64,000 bases of DNA from Vibrio porteresiae DSM 19223 (GCF_024347055.1 NZ_AP024895.1:496001-560000), one strand, 5' to 3'; shown: positions 17,710 to 26,722, counted from the stretch's first letter. Made by a program: numbers and translations. Notes: generated from the letters alone by a model not told the origin.

Positions 17710-18839
17710 GTGATAGCAGCCAACTTTATGCCGCCTATCGTCAGCCGCAAGTAGTGCAAGCTTTGGCTGAGAAAATCGCGCTTCGAGCGACTGAGCTCAC
17801 GCAGCCACTGTACATCATGGAGGTATGCGGTGGGCATACCCATACCATCATGAAATATGGTTTAAAACAGTTGCTGCCCGATAACCTCCATTTTGTTCAC
17901 GGTCCCGGCTGTCCTGTTTGTGTAATGCCAAAAGAGCGTATCGATCAGGCGATAGCTTTGGCGATGACTGATGGGGTTATTCTGGTGTGTCTTGGCGATA
18001 TGATTCGCGTGCCTGGTTCGAAATTATCTTTGGCACAATGTCGCGCCAAAGGTGGAAAGGTTGAGCCGGTTTACGACCCGATGGATACCCTTAAAATCGC
18101 TGAGCAAAATCCCGATAAGAAAGTGGTGTTCTTTGCCATCGGGTTTGAAACCACCACACCCATGACGGCGGTGTTAGTCGATTTGGCAGAAAAACGTGGC
18201 TTATCCAATCTCTATTTTCATATTAACCATGTGCTCGTTCCGCCTGCGATGCATGTGGTGATGGCCGACCAACAAACACCAGTCAATGCCTTTATTGGTC
18301 CCTCTCATGTGAGCACCATTACGGGCGCAAAAATTTATCAGCCGATTGTGGATCAGCACCATATTCCGATTGTGGTCGCAGGGTTTGAACCTGTTGATGT
18401 ATTGGAGTCGGTATTGATGCTGGTGGAGCAAGCGGTTGAACGTGCTGCACGCCTTGATATTCAGTACAAACGTGTGGTGTCGATGGCAGGGAACATGGCA
18501 GCCCAAAAGCTCATCGAGAAGATATTCACAGTGCGCGAATCCTTCAATTGGCGAGGCTTAGGTCCGATTCCTAACTCAGCGCTACGTTTGCGCGATGAAT
18601 ACGCACACCGCGATGCAGAACTGGAATTTAAAGCCATTTTGCCCACTCACGCGGTGGCGGATCATAAAGCGTGTCGCTGCGGCGATATCTTACGTGGTTT
18701 AGCGACCCCAGCCGATTGCAAAGTGTTTGGAAAAGCGTGTACACCAACTCGGCCTATGGGCAGTTGTATGGTGAGTTCTGAAGGGGCTTGTAATGCCTAT
18801 TATCGTTATGCCGGAATTATGGAGGAAACCCTGTCATGA
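17706..18839 (+). CDS. hypD: HypD iron-sulfur maturation scaffold
   Basis: Scaffold on which the Fe(CN)2CO group is built together with HypC. Visible family motifs are EVCGGHTHTIMKYG (about 38-51), GPGCPVCVMP (about 67-76) and the FAIGFETTTPMTA segment. The C-terminal Cys-rich region (CRCGDILRG, ADCKVFGKACTP, PMGSCMVSSEGAC) contributes [4Fe-4S] ligands. It has 377 residues, near E. coli HypD (373). It overlaps hypC and hypE by 4 bp at each end, so the three are translationally coupled. Confidence 0.96.
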   Translation: MSDSSQLYAAYRQPQVVQALAEKIALRATELTQPLYIMEVCGGHTHTIMKYGLKQLLPDNLHFVHGPGCPVCVMPKERIDQAIALAMTDGVILVCLGDMIRVPGSKLSLAQCRAKGGKVEPVYDPMDTLKIAEQNPDKKVVFFAIGFETTTPMTAVLVDLAEKRGLSNLYFHINHVLVPPAMHVVMADQQTPVNAFIGPSHVSTITGAKIYQPIVDQHHIPIVVAGFEPVDVLESVLMLVEQAVERAARLDIQYKRVVSMAGNMAAQKLIEKIFTVRESFNWRGLGPIPNSALRLRDEYAHRDAELEFKAILPTHAVADHKACRCGDILRGLATPADCKVFGKACTPTRPMGSCMVSSEGACNAYYRYAGIMEETLS

Positions 18840-19834
18840 GTCGTCCACAACAGGTGCAACTAAGCCACGGTGGTGGCGGACGGGAGATGAATGAGTTCAT
18901 CCATGAGATTTTCTTTCGTCGTTTTGAAAACCCATTTTTGAAAGCAGAAGATGCGGCAACCTTAACCCTCAATGGTCAAGTAGCGATGACCACCGATAGC
19001 TTTACCGTTGAGCCGCTATTTTTTGCAGGTGGCAACATTGGTTCGTTGGCAATTGCAGGAACCACCAACGATTTGGCGATGGTCGCAGCACAGCCTAAAT
19101 ATCTGACTTGTAGCTTTATTCTGGAAGAAGGTTTTGCCTTTAGTGAGTTAGAACAAATCGTCGATACCATGTCGCAAGAGATTGTACCCACCGGTGCAGT
19201 GATCGTCTGTGGCGATACCAAAGTGGTGCCTAAAGGCTGCGCCGATAAAGTGTTTATCAACACCACAGGGGTGGGCGAGATTCTGTTACCGAACGTATCG
19301 GCAAGCCAGCTTCAAGTGGGTGATGTGTTATTGGTATCACGCGATATTGGTCGCCATGGTGCTTGTGTGCTGGCCGCTCGTGAATCCCTGCGTTTAGAAA
19401 GTGAGATTAAAAGTGACTGTGCCACGCTTTGGCCGGTCGTAAGTCAATTGATCAGCAGCGGTATTACGCCACATGCGATGCGTGATGCCACACGCGGTGG
19501 GTTATCCGCCGTGCTCAATGAATGGTGTCAAAGTTCCAATGTGCAGATGCGTTTGCAAGAACAAGCCATTCCTGTGGATGCCGCAGTGAAAGGCGTGTGC
19601 GAACTCTTTGGTTTTGAACCATATGATTTGGCCAATGAAGGCACCTTTATTATCGCGGTTCCTGCGGAGCAAGCGGCGATGACACTCGACGTGTTACAAC
19701 GTTTTCAGCCGCAAGCGGCCATCATCGGTGAAGTGGTGGCGGGTAGCCCTGCTAAACCTGTGCTGTGCAGCCCATGGGGAAGTAAGCGGTATCTTGATTT
19801 CCCGGTTGGGGAATTGCTGCCACGGATTTGCTAG
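18836..19834 (+). CDS. hypE: HypE, carbamoyl dehydratase
   Basis: HypE accepts the carbamoyl group from HypF on its C-terminal Cys and dehydrates it with ATP to thiocyanate. The C-terminus is PRIC, the signature of the enzyme. The N-terminal LSHGGGGREMNEFI and the PurM-like ATP-binding parts (MTTDSFTVEPLFFAGGNIG, TTNDLAMVAAQP) are intact. It has 332 residues. It follows hypD with a 4-bp overlap and precedes hypA by 9 bp with AGGAGG in the gap. Confidence 0.96.
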   Translation: MSRPQQVQLSHGGGGREMNEFIHEIFFRRFENPFLKAEDAATLTLNGQVAMTTDSFTVEPLFFAGGNIGSLAIAGTTNDLAMVAAQPKYLTCSFILEEGFAFSELEQIVDTMSQEIVPTGAVIVCGDTKVVPKGCADKVFINTTGVGEILLPNVSASQLQVGDVLLVSRDIGRHGACVLAARESLRLESEIKSDCATLWPVVSQLISSGITPHAMRDATRGGLSAVLNEWCQSSNVQMRLQEQAIPVDAAVKGVCELFGFEPYDLANEGTFIIAVPAEQAAMTLDVLQRFQPQAAIIGEVVAGSPAKPVLCSPWGSKRYLDFPVGELLPRIC

Positions 19835-19843
19835 GAGGCAGCC

Positions 19844-20185
19844 ATGCATGAATTATCCATTAGTTTAAAAACAGTCGACATCGTCGTTGAACAGGCGCGT
19901 AAGCATCGCGTTAATAAGGTGACGGGGTTAACTTTGAGTATTGGTGCGCTCTCTTGTATCGAACCTGATGCTCTGCGTACTGGGATTGAGTTTGCTAGCC
20001 GTGAAACGGTGGCAGAAGGGGCGCGGTTATCGATTGAAATGGTGCCTGCCAGTGGTACGTGTTTGGATTGTGGCAGTCACGTTGGTATCAGTAGTCATAT
20101 GGATGCGTGTCCTAAGTGCAATAGCTACAACATCAGAGTCGAAACGGGTGAAGAGCTCCAGATTAAAAATATCGAGGTAGAATAG
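19844..20185 (+). CDS. hypA: HypA nickel-insertion metallochaperone
   Basis: Nickel-binding protein that works with HypB to insert nickel into the hydrogenase large subunit. It has the N-terminal MHELSIS with the nickel-ligand His2, and a zinc site of two CxxC pairs (CLDCGSHVG ... CPKCNS, about 73-94). The length, 113 residues, is typical. The ATG is preceded by AGGAGG. hypB starts 2 bp after its stop. The E. coli hydrogenase-3 equivalent is HypA; the paralogue HybF cannot be excluded by sequence alone, but the operon context supports hypA. Confidence 0.95.
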   Translation: MHELSISLKTVDIVVEQARKHRVNKVTGLTLSIGALSCIEPDALRTGIEFASRETVAEGARLSIEMVPASGTCLDCGSHVGISSHMDACPKCNSYNIRVETGEELQIKNIEVE

Positions 20186-20187
20186 TA

Positions 20188-21321
20188 ATGTGTACGGTTT
20201 GCGGCTGCGGTGACAGCCATGTGGAAGGTCACCATCACGAGCATGACCATGCTCATGAACATTCACACGCCCATGCTCACGAGCACGAACATAGTCATGA
20301 CCACGAGCATTCGCATCAGCACTCTCATGACCATCATCATGATGAACCACATCACCACGAGCATCACGCCAGTGACAATAGCTCATCTCAACCCGTAGTG
20401 ATTCATCATCACTACTACCATAATGGCGATGTTCACCATCATGTGCATTATCACGTTGGGGAACAAAGCCACGGGTATGAAAGTGGTGAACACGCTCATT
20501 CTCATCACCACTCCCATGATCACGAACACACGCATGATGAGCCACATCATCATGACCATCAGCATTCTCATCACCATGACCATGAAGGCGTGGTAGCGAG
20601 CAATGGGGATCTGCATTTTGGTCAAGGTGAAGCGCAAACCCATGTGGCTGGGGTATCGCAAAAGCAGTTGATTACCCTAGAACAAGACATCTTGGGGAAA
20701 AACAATCAGGTTGCTGAACATAACCGCGCGCATTTTATCGAGCAGAATCAATTGGTATTGAATCTGATGTCCAGCCCGGGATCAGGTAAAACCACCTTGC
20801 TGACCGAAACGATCGAACAGATCAAACAGAAGGTTGGCTGTGCCGTGATCGAAGGCGATCAGCAAACCAGTAATGATGCAGATCGGATCCGTGCGACTCA
20901 AGTGCCTGCTATTCAAGTGAATACCGGTAAAGGATGCCATCTGGATGCGGACATGATTCATCAAGCCTATCATCAGCTAGGGCATTTGGATCATGGTGTG
21001 CTGTTTATCGAAAACGTCGGTAACTTGGTTTGTCCTGCGAGCTTTGACTTGGGCGAGTTCTGCAAAGTGGTGATTTTATCTGTTACTGAAGGTGCTGATA
21101 AACCGCTTAAATACCCGAATATGTTTGCGGCTTCGCGTTTAATGATCATCAACAAAATCGATCTACTGCCGTATGTTGATTTTGATGTTGAGCAGTGCAT
21201 TGAAAATGCGAAGAAAGTGAATCCAGAGATTCAGATTCTTAAACTCTCCGCTCGCAGTGGCGAAGGGATGGAAGCGTGGACCAGCTGGTTATTGGAACAG
21301 CAGCATCAACTCGCTCACTAA
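20188..21321 (+). CDS. hypB: HypB nickel GTPase with very long histidine-rich domain
   Basis: GTPase that delivers nickel in hydrogenase maturation. The N-terminal CTVCGC motif is a high-affinity nickel site in E. coli HypB. It is followed by an exceptionally long His-rich region (about residues 11-145) with over 50 histidines in HxH and HHH patterns, likely for nickel storage. The SIMIBI GTPase domain follows, with the P-loop SSPGSGKTTLL (about 193-203), EGDQQTSNDADR, ENVGNLVCPASFDLG and the NKIDL base-recognition motif. The whole protein is 377 residues against 290 in E. coli; the excess is all in the His region. Last gene of the hyp operon, closed by the hairpin at 21363. Confidence 0.95.
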   Translation: MCTVCGCGDSHVEGHHHEHDHAHEHSHAHAHEHEHSHDHEHSHQHSHDHHHDEPHHHEHHASDNSSSQPVVIHHHYYHNGDVHHHVHYHVGEQSHGYESGEHAHSHHHSHDHEHTHDEPHHHDHQHSHHHDHEGVVASNGDLHFGQGEAQTHVAGVSQKQLITLEQDILGKNNQVAEHNRAHFIEQNQLVLNLMSSPGSGKTTLLTETIEQIKQKVGCAVIEGDQQTSNDADRIRATQVPAIQVNTGKGCHLDADMIHQAYHQLGHLDHGVLFIENVGNLVCPASFDLGEFCKVVILSVTEGADKPLKYPNMFAASRLMIINKIDLLPYVDFDVEQCIENAKKVNPEIQILKLSARSGEGMEAWTSWLLEQQHQLAH

Positions 21322-21362
21322 GTCTCAAGTTGATGTAAAAAATCACATTGATGTTAAAAATC

Positions 21363-21391
21363 AAATGGCTACCCGAGGGTAGCCATTTTTG
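21363..21391 (+). terminator. Terminator after hypB
   Basis: AAATGGCTACCC / GGGTAGCCATTT hairpin with TTTTT tail, 42 bp after the hypB stop; closes the FHL/hyp cluster. Confidence 0.88.
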
Positions 21392-21403
21392 TCTCTGTAC
21401 TGT

Positions 21404-21473
21404 TTATTTATGGGAAGTTATTTATGGAAAGTTACTTATGAGAAGCTTCTTACGGGAAGCTACTCATGAGAAG
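21404..21473. repeat. Five-copy 14-bp tandem repeat over the olsF stop codon
   Basis: Five consecutive 14-mers (21404, 21418, 21432, 21446, 21460) follow the consensus YTAYTTATGRGAAG with few substitutions each. The first base triplet of the fifth unit is the stop codon of the reverse-strand gene olsF; the other four units lie downstream of olsF. The unit length is not a multiple of three. Confidence 0.85.
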
Positions 21474-23214
21474 CCAAATAGTATTTGGCTTGCTCACTGC
21501 CCATGTAGCGCCCTAACGTCCGTTCTGGAACTTGTCTTAAATCGACCACGATTAAGCCATCAAGGGCATCGTTAAAGTCGGGGTCGATATTGAAGCTGAC
21601 TAACTTTCCGTTCAGTCCCAAATATTGACGTAGCAGCACTGGAACGCCTTTGCCTTCATCGATGCGGGAAATCACGCGGCTTAGGAGCTGCAAATCCGCA
21701 AGTGAAGTCAGTAAGCTCGCGTTCCACTGTGGCTGACCGGAGGTGGGCAGTGGATTGGTTGCGGCTACCAGTTCGGCTTGTTGCTGGTCGTAATAGTGCA
21801 AGGTCATGGTATCGGCTAGTAAACGACGCGCTTGTTCGCTGTAGTCGTTACTGATACTCACAGGGCCAAATAGGTGGGTGTATTCTGGATGGCGATAGAC
21901 ATAAGTGGCAATCCCTTTCCAGAGTAACAGCAGCGGTGCCATCGATTTTTGATAGCGATGATCAACCACTGAGCGTCCCATCTCGATCGCTTTGCCCATG
22001 TTGTCCATAAACTGACGATCGTATTGGAATAGGGTGCTGGAGTAGAGGCTATCAATGCCACTTTTTTGCATCAAACGATCGGTTAAACCGAGACGATAGG
22101 ATCCGACGAGTTGATTTAACTCACGATCCCAAATAAACAGATGGAGGTAATCGCGATCAAATTGATCGATATCGAGTGCCAGTCCAGTGCCTTCGCCCAC
22201 CATGCGAAAGTTCTCTTCGCGTACGCGGCCAATTTCCAGCATCATCGAAGGCAGTTTATCTGCGCTCGTGCAGTAAACATCAAACTCGTTATGACTAAGC
22301 AGCTTATCTTGAGCGGGTAACTTAGCCATATCGCTAAGTAAATCCTGCACGGGAACACGTTCGGCAATTGGTGCTAAGTTAGTATCTTGGCTGTTCTTAT
22401 TGCGTTTGGTGCAAGGCACCTGCTGGAGCAGATACGTATTGAGGCGCAGGTAGTTGACCAACTGCTCATCACACAGCGGATGCACTTCTTTATACGCTAT
22501 CGCTTCACCGATAGAGATATTGATGGTCGATTGCTTTTTATTGAGCAGTTCACGCCCGAGCATTAAGGTGCGCAGTAGTGGATGAATCTTACCTGCCATA
22601 TAAAAGCGACGTGAGTTATGACCGTCGATATAGACAGGGACGGTCGCCGTTTTGTGCTTTTTCACTAAACGACTCACCGAGCGGCTCCACTCTTTATCTT
22701 CAAGGCGACGCTCTTTGCTATTGACCAGTTGCGAGACTTCACCTGCTGGGAAGATCAGCAGCAAACCGCCTTGTTCCAAATGTTTATGCGCTTTGCGCAT
22801 CGCGACCAAGTTAGCTTGTGCTGCTTTGGCCGTTTCAAACACATCCACACCGATAAACAGTTCATCAAGTTCAGGAACCGTTTTTAAGTAATGGTTAGCA
22901 AGGATTTGTACATCAGAGCGTTTGGCAAGGAGTAGCTCAGCAAGAATAACGCCTTCTACACAGCCAAGCGGGTGGTTAGCGACCACGACAGTGGCGCCGC
23001 TTTCAGGAATTTGATTGAGCGAACCGCGCACAACTTGATAGTCGATATTGAGGATGTCTAAGGTAAAACGGAGAAATTCTCGTGTATCGCACGCGGCTGG
23101 GCGCTGTGCGTAAAACTTATCGAGTTGGCTTAAGCCTGTTGCCCATTCCGCGAACTGTTCTCCCAAACCAAATGGGGTTTTTCGTGGCAACTTAAAAGGG
23201 CTATTTGAGAGCAT
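21460..23214 (-). CDS. olsF: OlsF-like bifunctional ornithine-lipid synthase (acyltransferase + GNAT)
   Basis: Two-domain protein of 584 residues. The N-terminal part is a PlsC-like lysophospholipid-type O-acyltransferase (motif NHPLGCVEG at about 80-88, then LLLIFPAGEVS at about 150-160). The C-terminal part (about 290-584) is a GNAT/hemolysin-like N-acyltransferase with LVGSYRLGLTDRLM and MGRSVVDHRYQ. This domain pair is that of OlsF, which makes ornithine lipids from ornithine and two acyl-ACPs. V. cholerae VC0489, beside the VSP-II site, is such a gene, and the position here near the rpoD/tRNA hotspot matches. The protein is expected at the inner membrane face. Substrate is inferred from family; a general acyltransferase cannot be excluded. 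Confidence 0.75.
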   Translation of the reverse strand: MLSNSPFKLPRKTPFGLGEQFAEWATGLSQLDKFYAQRPAACDTREFLRFTLDILNIDYQVVRGSLNQIPESGATVVVANHPLGCVEGVILAELLLAKRSDVQILANHYLKTVPELDELFIGVDVFETAKAAQANLVAMRKAHKHLEQGGLLLIFPAGEVSQLVNSKERRLEDKEWSRSVSRLVKKHKTATVPVYIDGHNSRRFYMAGKIHPLLRTLMLGRELLNKKQSTINISIGEAIAYKEVHPLCDEQLVNYLRLNTYLLQQVPCTKRNKNSQDTNLAPIAERVPVQDLLSDMAKLPAQDKLLSHNEFDVYCTSADKLPSMMLEIGRVREENFRMVGEGTGLALDIDQFDRDYLHLFIWDRELNQLVGSYRLGLTDRLMQKSGIDSLYSSTLFQYDRQFMDNMGKAIEMGRSVVDHRYQKSMAPLLLLWKGIATYVYRHPEYTHLFGPVSISNDYSEQARRLLADTMTLHYYDQQQAELVAATNPLPTSGQPQWNASLLTSLADLQLLSRVISRIDEGKGVPVLLRQYLGLNGKLVSFNIDPDFNDALDGLIVVDLRQVPERTLGRYMGSEQAKYYLASHE

Positions 23215-23320
23215 AACAACCTCACACTATGGGTGATCTTGGAACTTATGCTAGAGGAGGTCTATGTCAGTGGCGCTGCAAAAACGTGAGAGTTTTGTGG
23301 AGCTTTGATGGCAAAATGAT

Positions 23321-23344
23321 GAAGGGCATCGATTGATGCCCTTC
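23321..23344 (-). terminator. Terminator after the aldehyde dehydrogenase gene
   Basis: GAAGGGCATC-GATT-GATGCCCTTC hairpin 36 bp downstream of the reverse-strand gene at 23380; the tail is weak in T, so termination may be partial. Confidence 0.6.
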
Positions 23345-23379
23345 CGATTTTAGTGAGATAAATTATCTAACCCTTTGAA

Positions 23380-24771
23380 TTAAAATGGCGCGTCGATATC
23401 TACGATGTTGATCAGTTTGTGGTTCACAAACTCTTTAATACCCAGGTCAATCAATTCACGGCCAAAGCCGGAGTTACGCACGCCACCAAATGGTAGATCG
23501 GCTTTAACCATCGTTGGGTGGTTAATAAACATCATGCCAGTTGAGACTTGTTGTGCGACACGTAAGCCACGGTTTTCGTCAGCGGTAAATACGGATCCGC
23601 CTAGACCAAATGGTGAATCGTTCGCGATAGCAATCGCATCGGCTTCATCTTTGGCGCGCAAAATCATCGATACTGGGCCAAAGAATTCCCAGTAGTAAGC
23701 CGGATTATCAGGCGTTAGGTTAGTTAAGATGGTTGGCTGAACAAAAGAGCCTTGCGCTGGCACTTTTGGACCGACTTCTGTTGCGGTAGCACCATATTTA
23801 ACGGCTTCGGCGATTTTTTCGCGCACTTCATCGGCAGCGCCTTGTGAAGAGAGCGGTGCTAATGTGGTGGTTGGATCCATTGGGTCGCCAGCTTTCAGCT
23901 CAGCCACTCCAGCGGTGTATTTACTCAAAAATTCATCGTAAACCGAGTCTTCAATGATCATACGTTTTGAAGAGACACACACCTGACCACCATTCCAGTG
24001 ACGACCAAATACCGCCCATTTCACGGTCTTGTCCATCTCTGCATCGTCCAGCACGATGAAGGCATCTGCGCCGCCCAGCTCTAGAGTGGATTTCTTCATT
24101 GCTTTACCCGCTTGAGAAGAGACGACTGCACCAGCCCCTTCTGAACCAGTTAGGGCAACACCACAAACGCGTGGGTCGTTGATGATGGTTTCAACTTGAG
24201 TACGTGTCGCGTATAGGTTTTGGAATGCGCCATTAGGTAGACCAGCTTCTAACATAATATCAACGAACGCAGCAGCTGCTTGCGGAACGTTAGAGGCGTG
24301 TTTAAGCAGTAACGTATTACCGGCAGAAAGCTGAGGCGCCAAGATACGAGCAATTTGGTAGAACGGGAAATTCCATGGTTCGATAGCGAGCAAAATACCC
24401 AGTGGATCGTGAACCACTTTGGCACGGCCTTCGGCAGGATCGGCAACCGGAAGATCGACTGGAGCAAGTAGGCTTTCAGCGTTTTTCACATAGTATTCCA
24501 TGATCTGTGCTGATAGCTCGACTTCGGCTTCTGCTTCACCAATGATTTTGCCCATTTCTAGGGTAAGAATTTCAGCGTATTGGCGTTTGTTTTTACGCAG
24601 CAGGTTCGCTGCGTTTTGGAGAATGTTCGCACGGTGAGCAAATGAGGTTTGTTTCCATGCGAGGAATGCTTCATGAGCCGCATCAAGGGCTTGTTGTACT
24701 TCTTGATCGGTTGCATTGGCGAAGGTTTTAACTAATTCACCGGTATAAGGGTTAACTGTAGAGTAACTCAT
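23380..24771 (-). CDS. sad: NAD(P)-dependent succinate-semialdehyde dehydrogenase (Sad/GabD-like)
   Basis: Aldehyde dehydrogenase superfamily enzyme, 463 residues, closest in length and feel to E. coli Sad/YneI (462), which oxidises succinate semialdehyde to succinate. Catalytic Glu231 lies in LELGGAD and catalytic Cys265 in GGQVCVSSKR. EPWNFPFYQ (about 131-139) and the NAD-binding LTGSEGAG (about 207-214) are present, and the end PFGGVRNSGFGRELG-like segment is intact. Substrate is inferred from family and length; other short-chain aldehydes are possible. A TGTCTAT-N10-ATAGACA dyad sits 22 bp upstream of the ATG, a possible operator. Confidence 0.85.
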   Translation of the reverse strand: MSYSTVNPYTGELVKTFANATDQEVQQALDAAHEAFLAWKQTSFAHRANILQNAANLLRKNKRQYAEILTLEMGKIIGEAEAEVELSAQIMEYYVKNAESLLAPVDLPVADPAEGRAKVVHDPLGILLAIEPWNFPFYQIARILAPQLSAGNTLLLKHASNVPQAAAAFVDIMLEAGLPNGAFQNLYATRTQVETIINDPRVCGVALTGSEGAGAVVSSQAGKAMKKSTLELGGADAFIVLDDAEMDKTVKWAVFGRHWNGGQVCVSSKRMIIEDSVYDEFLSKYTAGVAELKAGDPMDPTTTLAPLSSQGAADEVREKIAEAVKYGATATEVGPKVPAQGSFVQPTILTNLTPDNPAYYWEFFGPVSMILRAKDEADAIAIANDSPFGLGGSVFTADENRGLRVAQQVSTGMMFINHPTMVKADLPFGGVRNSGFGRELIDLGIKEFVNHKLINIVDIDAPF

Positions 24772-24792
24772 GGGCTTCTTCCTTTTGCTTAC

Positions 24793-24816
24793 TGTCTATT
24801 GATATTTTTATAGACA
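24793..24816. promoter_or_regulatory. Dyad operator candidate upstream of sad
   Basis: TGTCTAT (24793-24799) and its exact complement ATAGACA (24810-24816) are separated by 10 bp of A/T-rich DNA, the layout of a helix-turn-helix dimer site. No regulator gene is adjacent, so its protein is unknown. Confidence 0.45.
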
Positions 24817-25204
24817 AAGTAATGATGTTGTGGCTCTTCACGCTCTGAAGAGCTGGCATTTTGTTAGTCACTGGTAAAAATGAACTGAATTCTGCTTGTT
24901 ATTATTGGATGAAGGATAGGGTGGTCTAGGGTTCAATTTGAAGGCTCGACCGATGCACCAAACTATTCATGTGTACTGAAGTTATGGGTACTCAAGCTAT
25001 AAGTACTTAGTTACGTTTGCTCATGTTTAGTCTGCTCATGTTGCATACGCGCTGACACATAAAACCGGACAGAAAAAAAGTCCAAATAGGTTTGGGTTGC
25101 TTAGCTTTCTTCACCTCGTTAAATGTTATAAAAGATTCGCTTTTGCTTTACAACCGTTTAACAGTGTTAGGATTTGTGTGTTTGGTAGCATAATAAAATG
25201 AGCA
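24817..25204. other. Intergenic region without recognisable gene
   Basis: About 390 bp between the dehydrogenase promoter and the aminopeptidase terminator. No open frame of credible composition, no hairpin of note; it probably holds only the distal part of the sad promoter. Confidence 0.5.
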
Positions 25205-25233
25205 ATAAAAAAGCAGCTCATGGGAGCTGCTTT
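25205..25233 (-). terminator. Terminator after the M17 aminopeptidase gene
   Basis: On the reverse strand, AAAGCAGCTC / GAGCTGCTTT forms a hairpin followed by TTTTTTA, 23 bp after the stop codon at 25256. Confidence 0.85.
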
Positions 25234-25255
25234 AGTTAATCAAAATGGCAGAGTA

Positions 25256-26722
25256 TTATTTTTCGAAATGCTCTTTTACCATGCGATCAAGGAGTCGAAC
25301 ACCGTAGCCGGTTGCCCCTTTTGGTTTATTCGGCTGGCCTTCATTTGTCCATGCTGTACCTGCGATATCGATATGCACCCAAGGTGTCTCATTTTCGATG
25401 AAGCGGTAGAGGAATTGCGCGGCAACACTCGCGCCACCAATACGCAGTTTATTGCCGTTGTTACGCATATCAGCGATGGTGCTATTGAGCAGGCGATCAA
25501 ATTGTCCACCCATAGGTAGGCGCCATACGATCTCTTGCTCTGCTTCACCCGCTTGAGTCAATTGTGTGGCAAGTTCGTCATTATTTGAGAAGATGCCTGC
25601 GATTTCCTCACCAAGTGCGATAAGCACAGCCCCTGTCAGCGTGGCTAAATCAAAGATGGCTTTTGGCTGCAGTTTACGTTGGGTGTAAGTAAGTAGATCA
25701 CAGAGAACCAAACGACCTTCCGCATCGGTGTTCATCACTTCGATGGTTTGGCCGGACATGCTCGTCACTACGTCACTAGGACGTTGCGCTTTATCACTTG
25801 GCATGTTCTCTACCAAACCGAGTACACCCACCGCGTTGATGTTGGCTTTACGTTTAGCTAGCGCCACCATTAGGCCAGTCACTGTCGCTGCACCACCCAT
25901 GTCTTCTTTCATGGTGTTCATTGACGAGTTTGGTTTGAGAGAAAGACCGCCGCTGTCGAAGGTAACGCCTTTACCTAAGAACGCCACTGGCGCTTCGTTG
26001 TCTTGGCGACCTTGGTATTTCAAAATCACCATTAGGCTTTCAAACGCAGAGCCTTGACCCACACCAAGTAGGGCTCCCATACCCAATTCAGCCATTTGTT
26101 TGCTGTTGACGACTTCCACACTCAAACCTTCGATATTTAAATCAAGGCAGAAGTCAGCAAATGATTGTGGATAGATGACGTTAGCGGGTTCCCAAGTCAG
26201 ATTACGAGTGATGTAGATACCTTCTGCAACCGCACTAAGTGGTGAGTGGATTTGCTCAGCTGCTGTTGGATTTGGTGTAGCAACCGTCATCTCTTCAAGC
26301 AAGCATTTTGCTTGTAACTCTTGGCGAGTGCGGTACTTATCAAAACGGTAATTACTTAATTGCACACCGTAGGCAAATTGCGCCGCTTGCTCATCTTCCT
26401 CAGCTAATACACTGATGACAGAAAGCTTGTAGGTATCAATTTGGCGTACGATGGTGTCTGCAGATTGCTGTACTTCTAGCGCGCTATTACCACCAACGCC
26501 AAGCAGTAGAATGCGATCAAGCGGGGTATTGTTTGGCGCAACGAGATTAATCAGTTCGCCTTGTTGACCTGTAAAACCCTCAACACGCATGGCTTTGGTT
26601 AATGCGCCGTGTGTTTGATCATCTAATGTTTGACCAAGAGGGGATAGTCCGGCATTTTCTTTTACCAAAACAATGAGTTGTCCTGATTCTGGTAGCGAGG
26701 TCGGTGTAAACTGAATTTTCAT
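25256..26722 (-). CDS. Leucyl aminopeptidase, M17 family
   Basis: Cytoplasmic di-metal aminopeptidase of the PepA/LAP family, 488 residues from the chosen start. The family signature NTDAEGRLVLCD is present, as are the metal and catalytic region GKGVTFDSGGLSLKP and DMGGAATVTGLM. Peptidase M17 enzymes release N-terminal amino acids, chiefly Leu. The start at 26722 (MKIQFTPT) is preferred because an AAGGAT lies upstream and the 29 extra residues of a longer frame from 26809 are Arg-rich and unlike the family. Vibrios usually carry another pepA elsewhere that doubles as a DNA-binding protein; which copy this is cannot be judged here, so no symbol is given. Confidence 0.9.
   Translation of the reverse strand: MKIQFTPTSLPESGQLIVLVKENAGLSPLGQTLDDQTHGALTKAMRVEGFTGQQGELINLVAPNNTPLDRILLLGVGGNSALEVQQSADTIVRQIDTYKLSVISVLAEEDEQAAQFAYGVQLSNYRFDKYRTRQELQAKCLLEEMTVATPNPTAAEQIHSPLSAVAEGIYITRNLTWEPANVIYPQSFADFCLDLNIEGLSVEVVNSKQMAELGMGALLGVGQGSAFESLMVILKYQGRQDNEAPVAFLGKGVTFDSGGLSLKPNSSMNTMKEDMGGAATVTGLMVALAKRKANINAVGVLGLVENMPSDKAQRPSDVVTSMSGQTIEVMNTDAEGRLVLCDLLTYTQRKLQPKAIFDLATLTGAVLIALGEEIAGIFSNNDELATQLTQAGEAEQEIVWRLPMGGQFDRLLNSTIADMRNNGNKLRIGGASVAAQFLYRFIENETPWVHIDIAGTAWTNEGQPNKPKGATGYGVRLLDRMVKEHFEK

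Noticed and set aside
20027..20545. Long reverse frame opposite hypA/hypB
   Set aside because: Produced by the CAC/CAT repeat coding of the HypB His region; no ribosome binding site or family.
21404..21473. CRISPR-like array
   Set aside because: The repeats are contiguous 14-mers without spacers and no cas gene is in the window.
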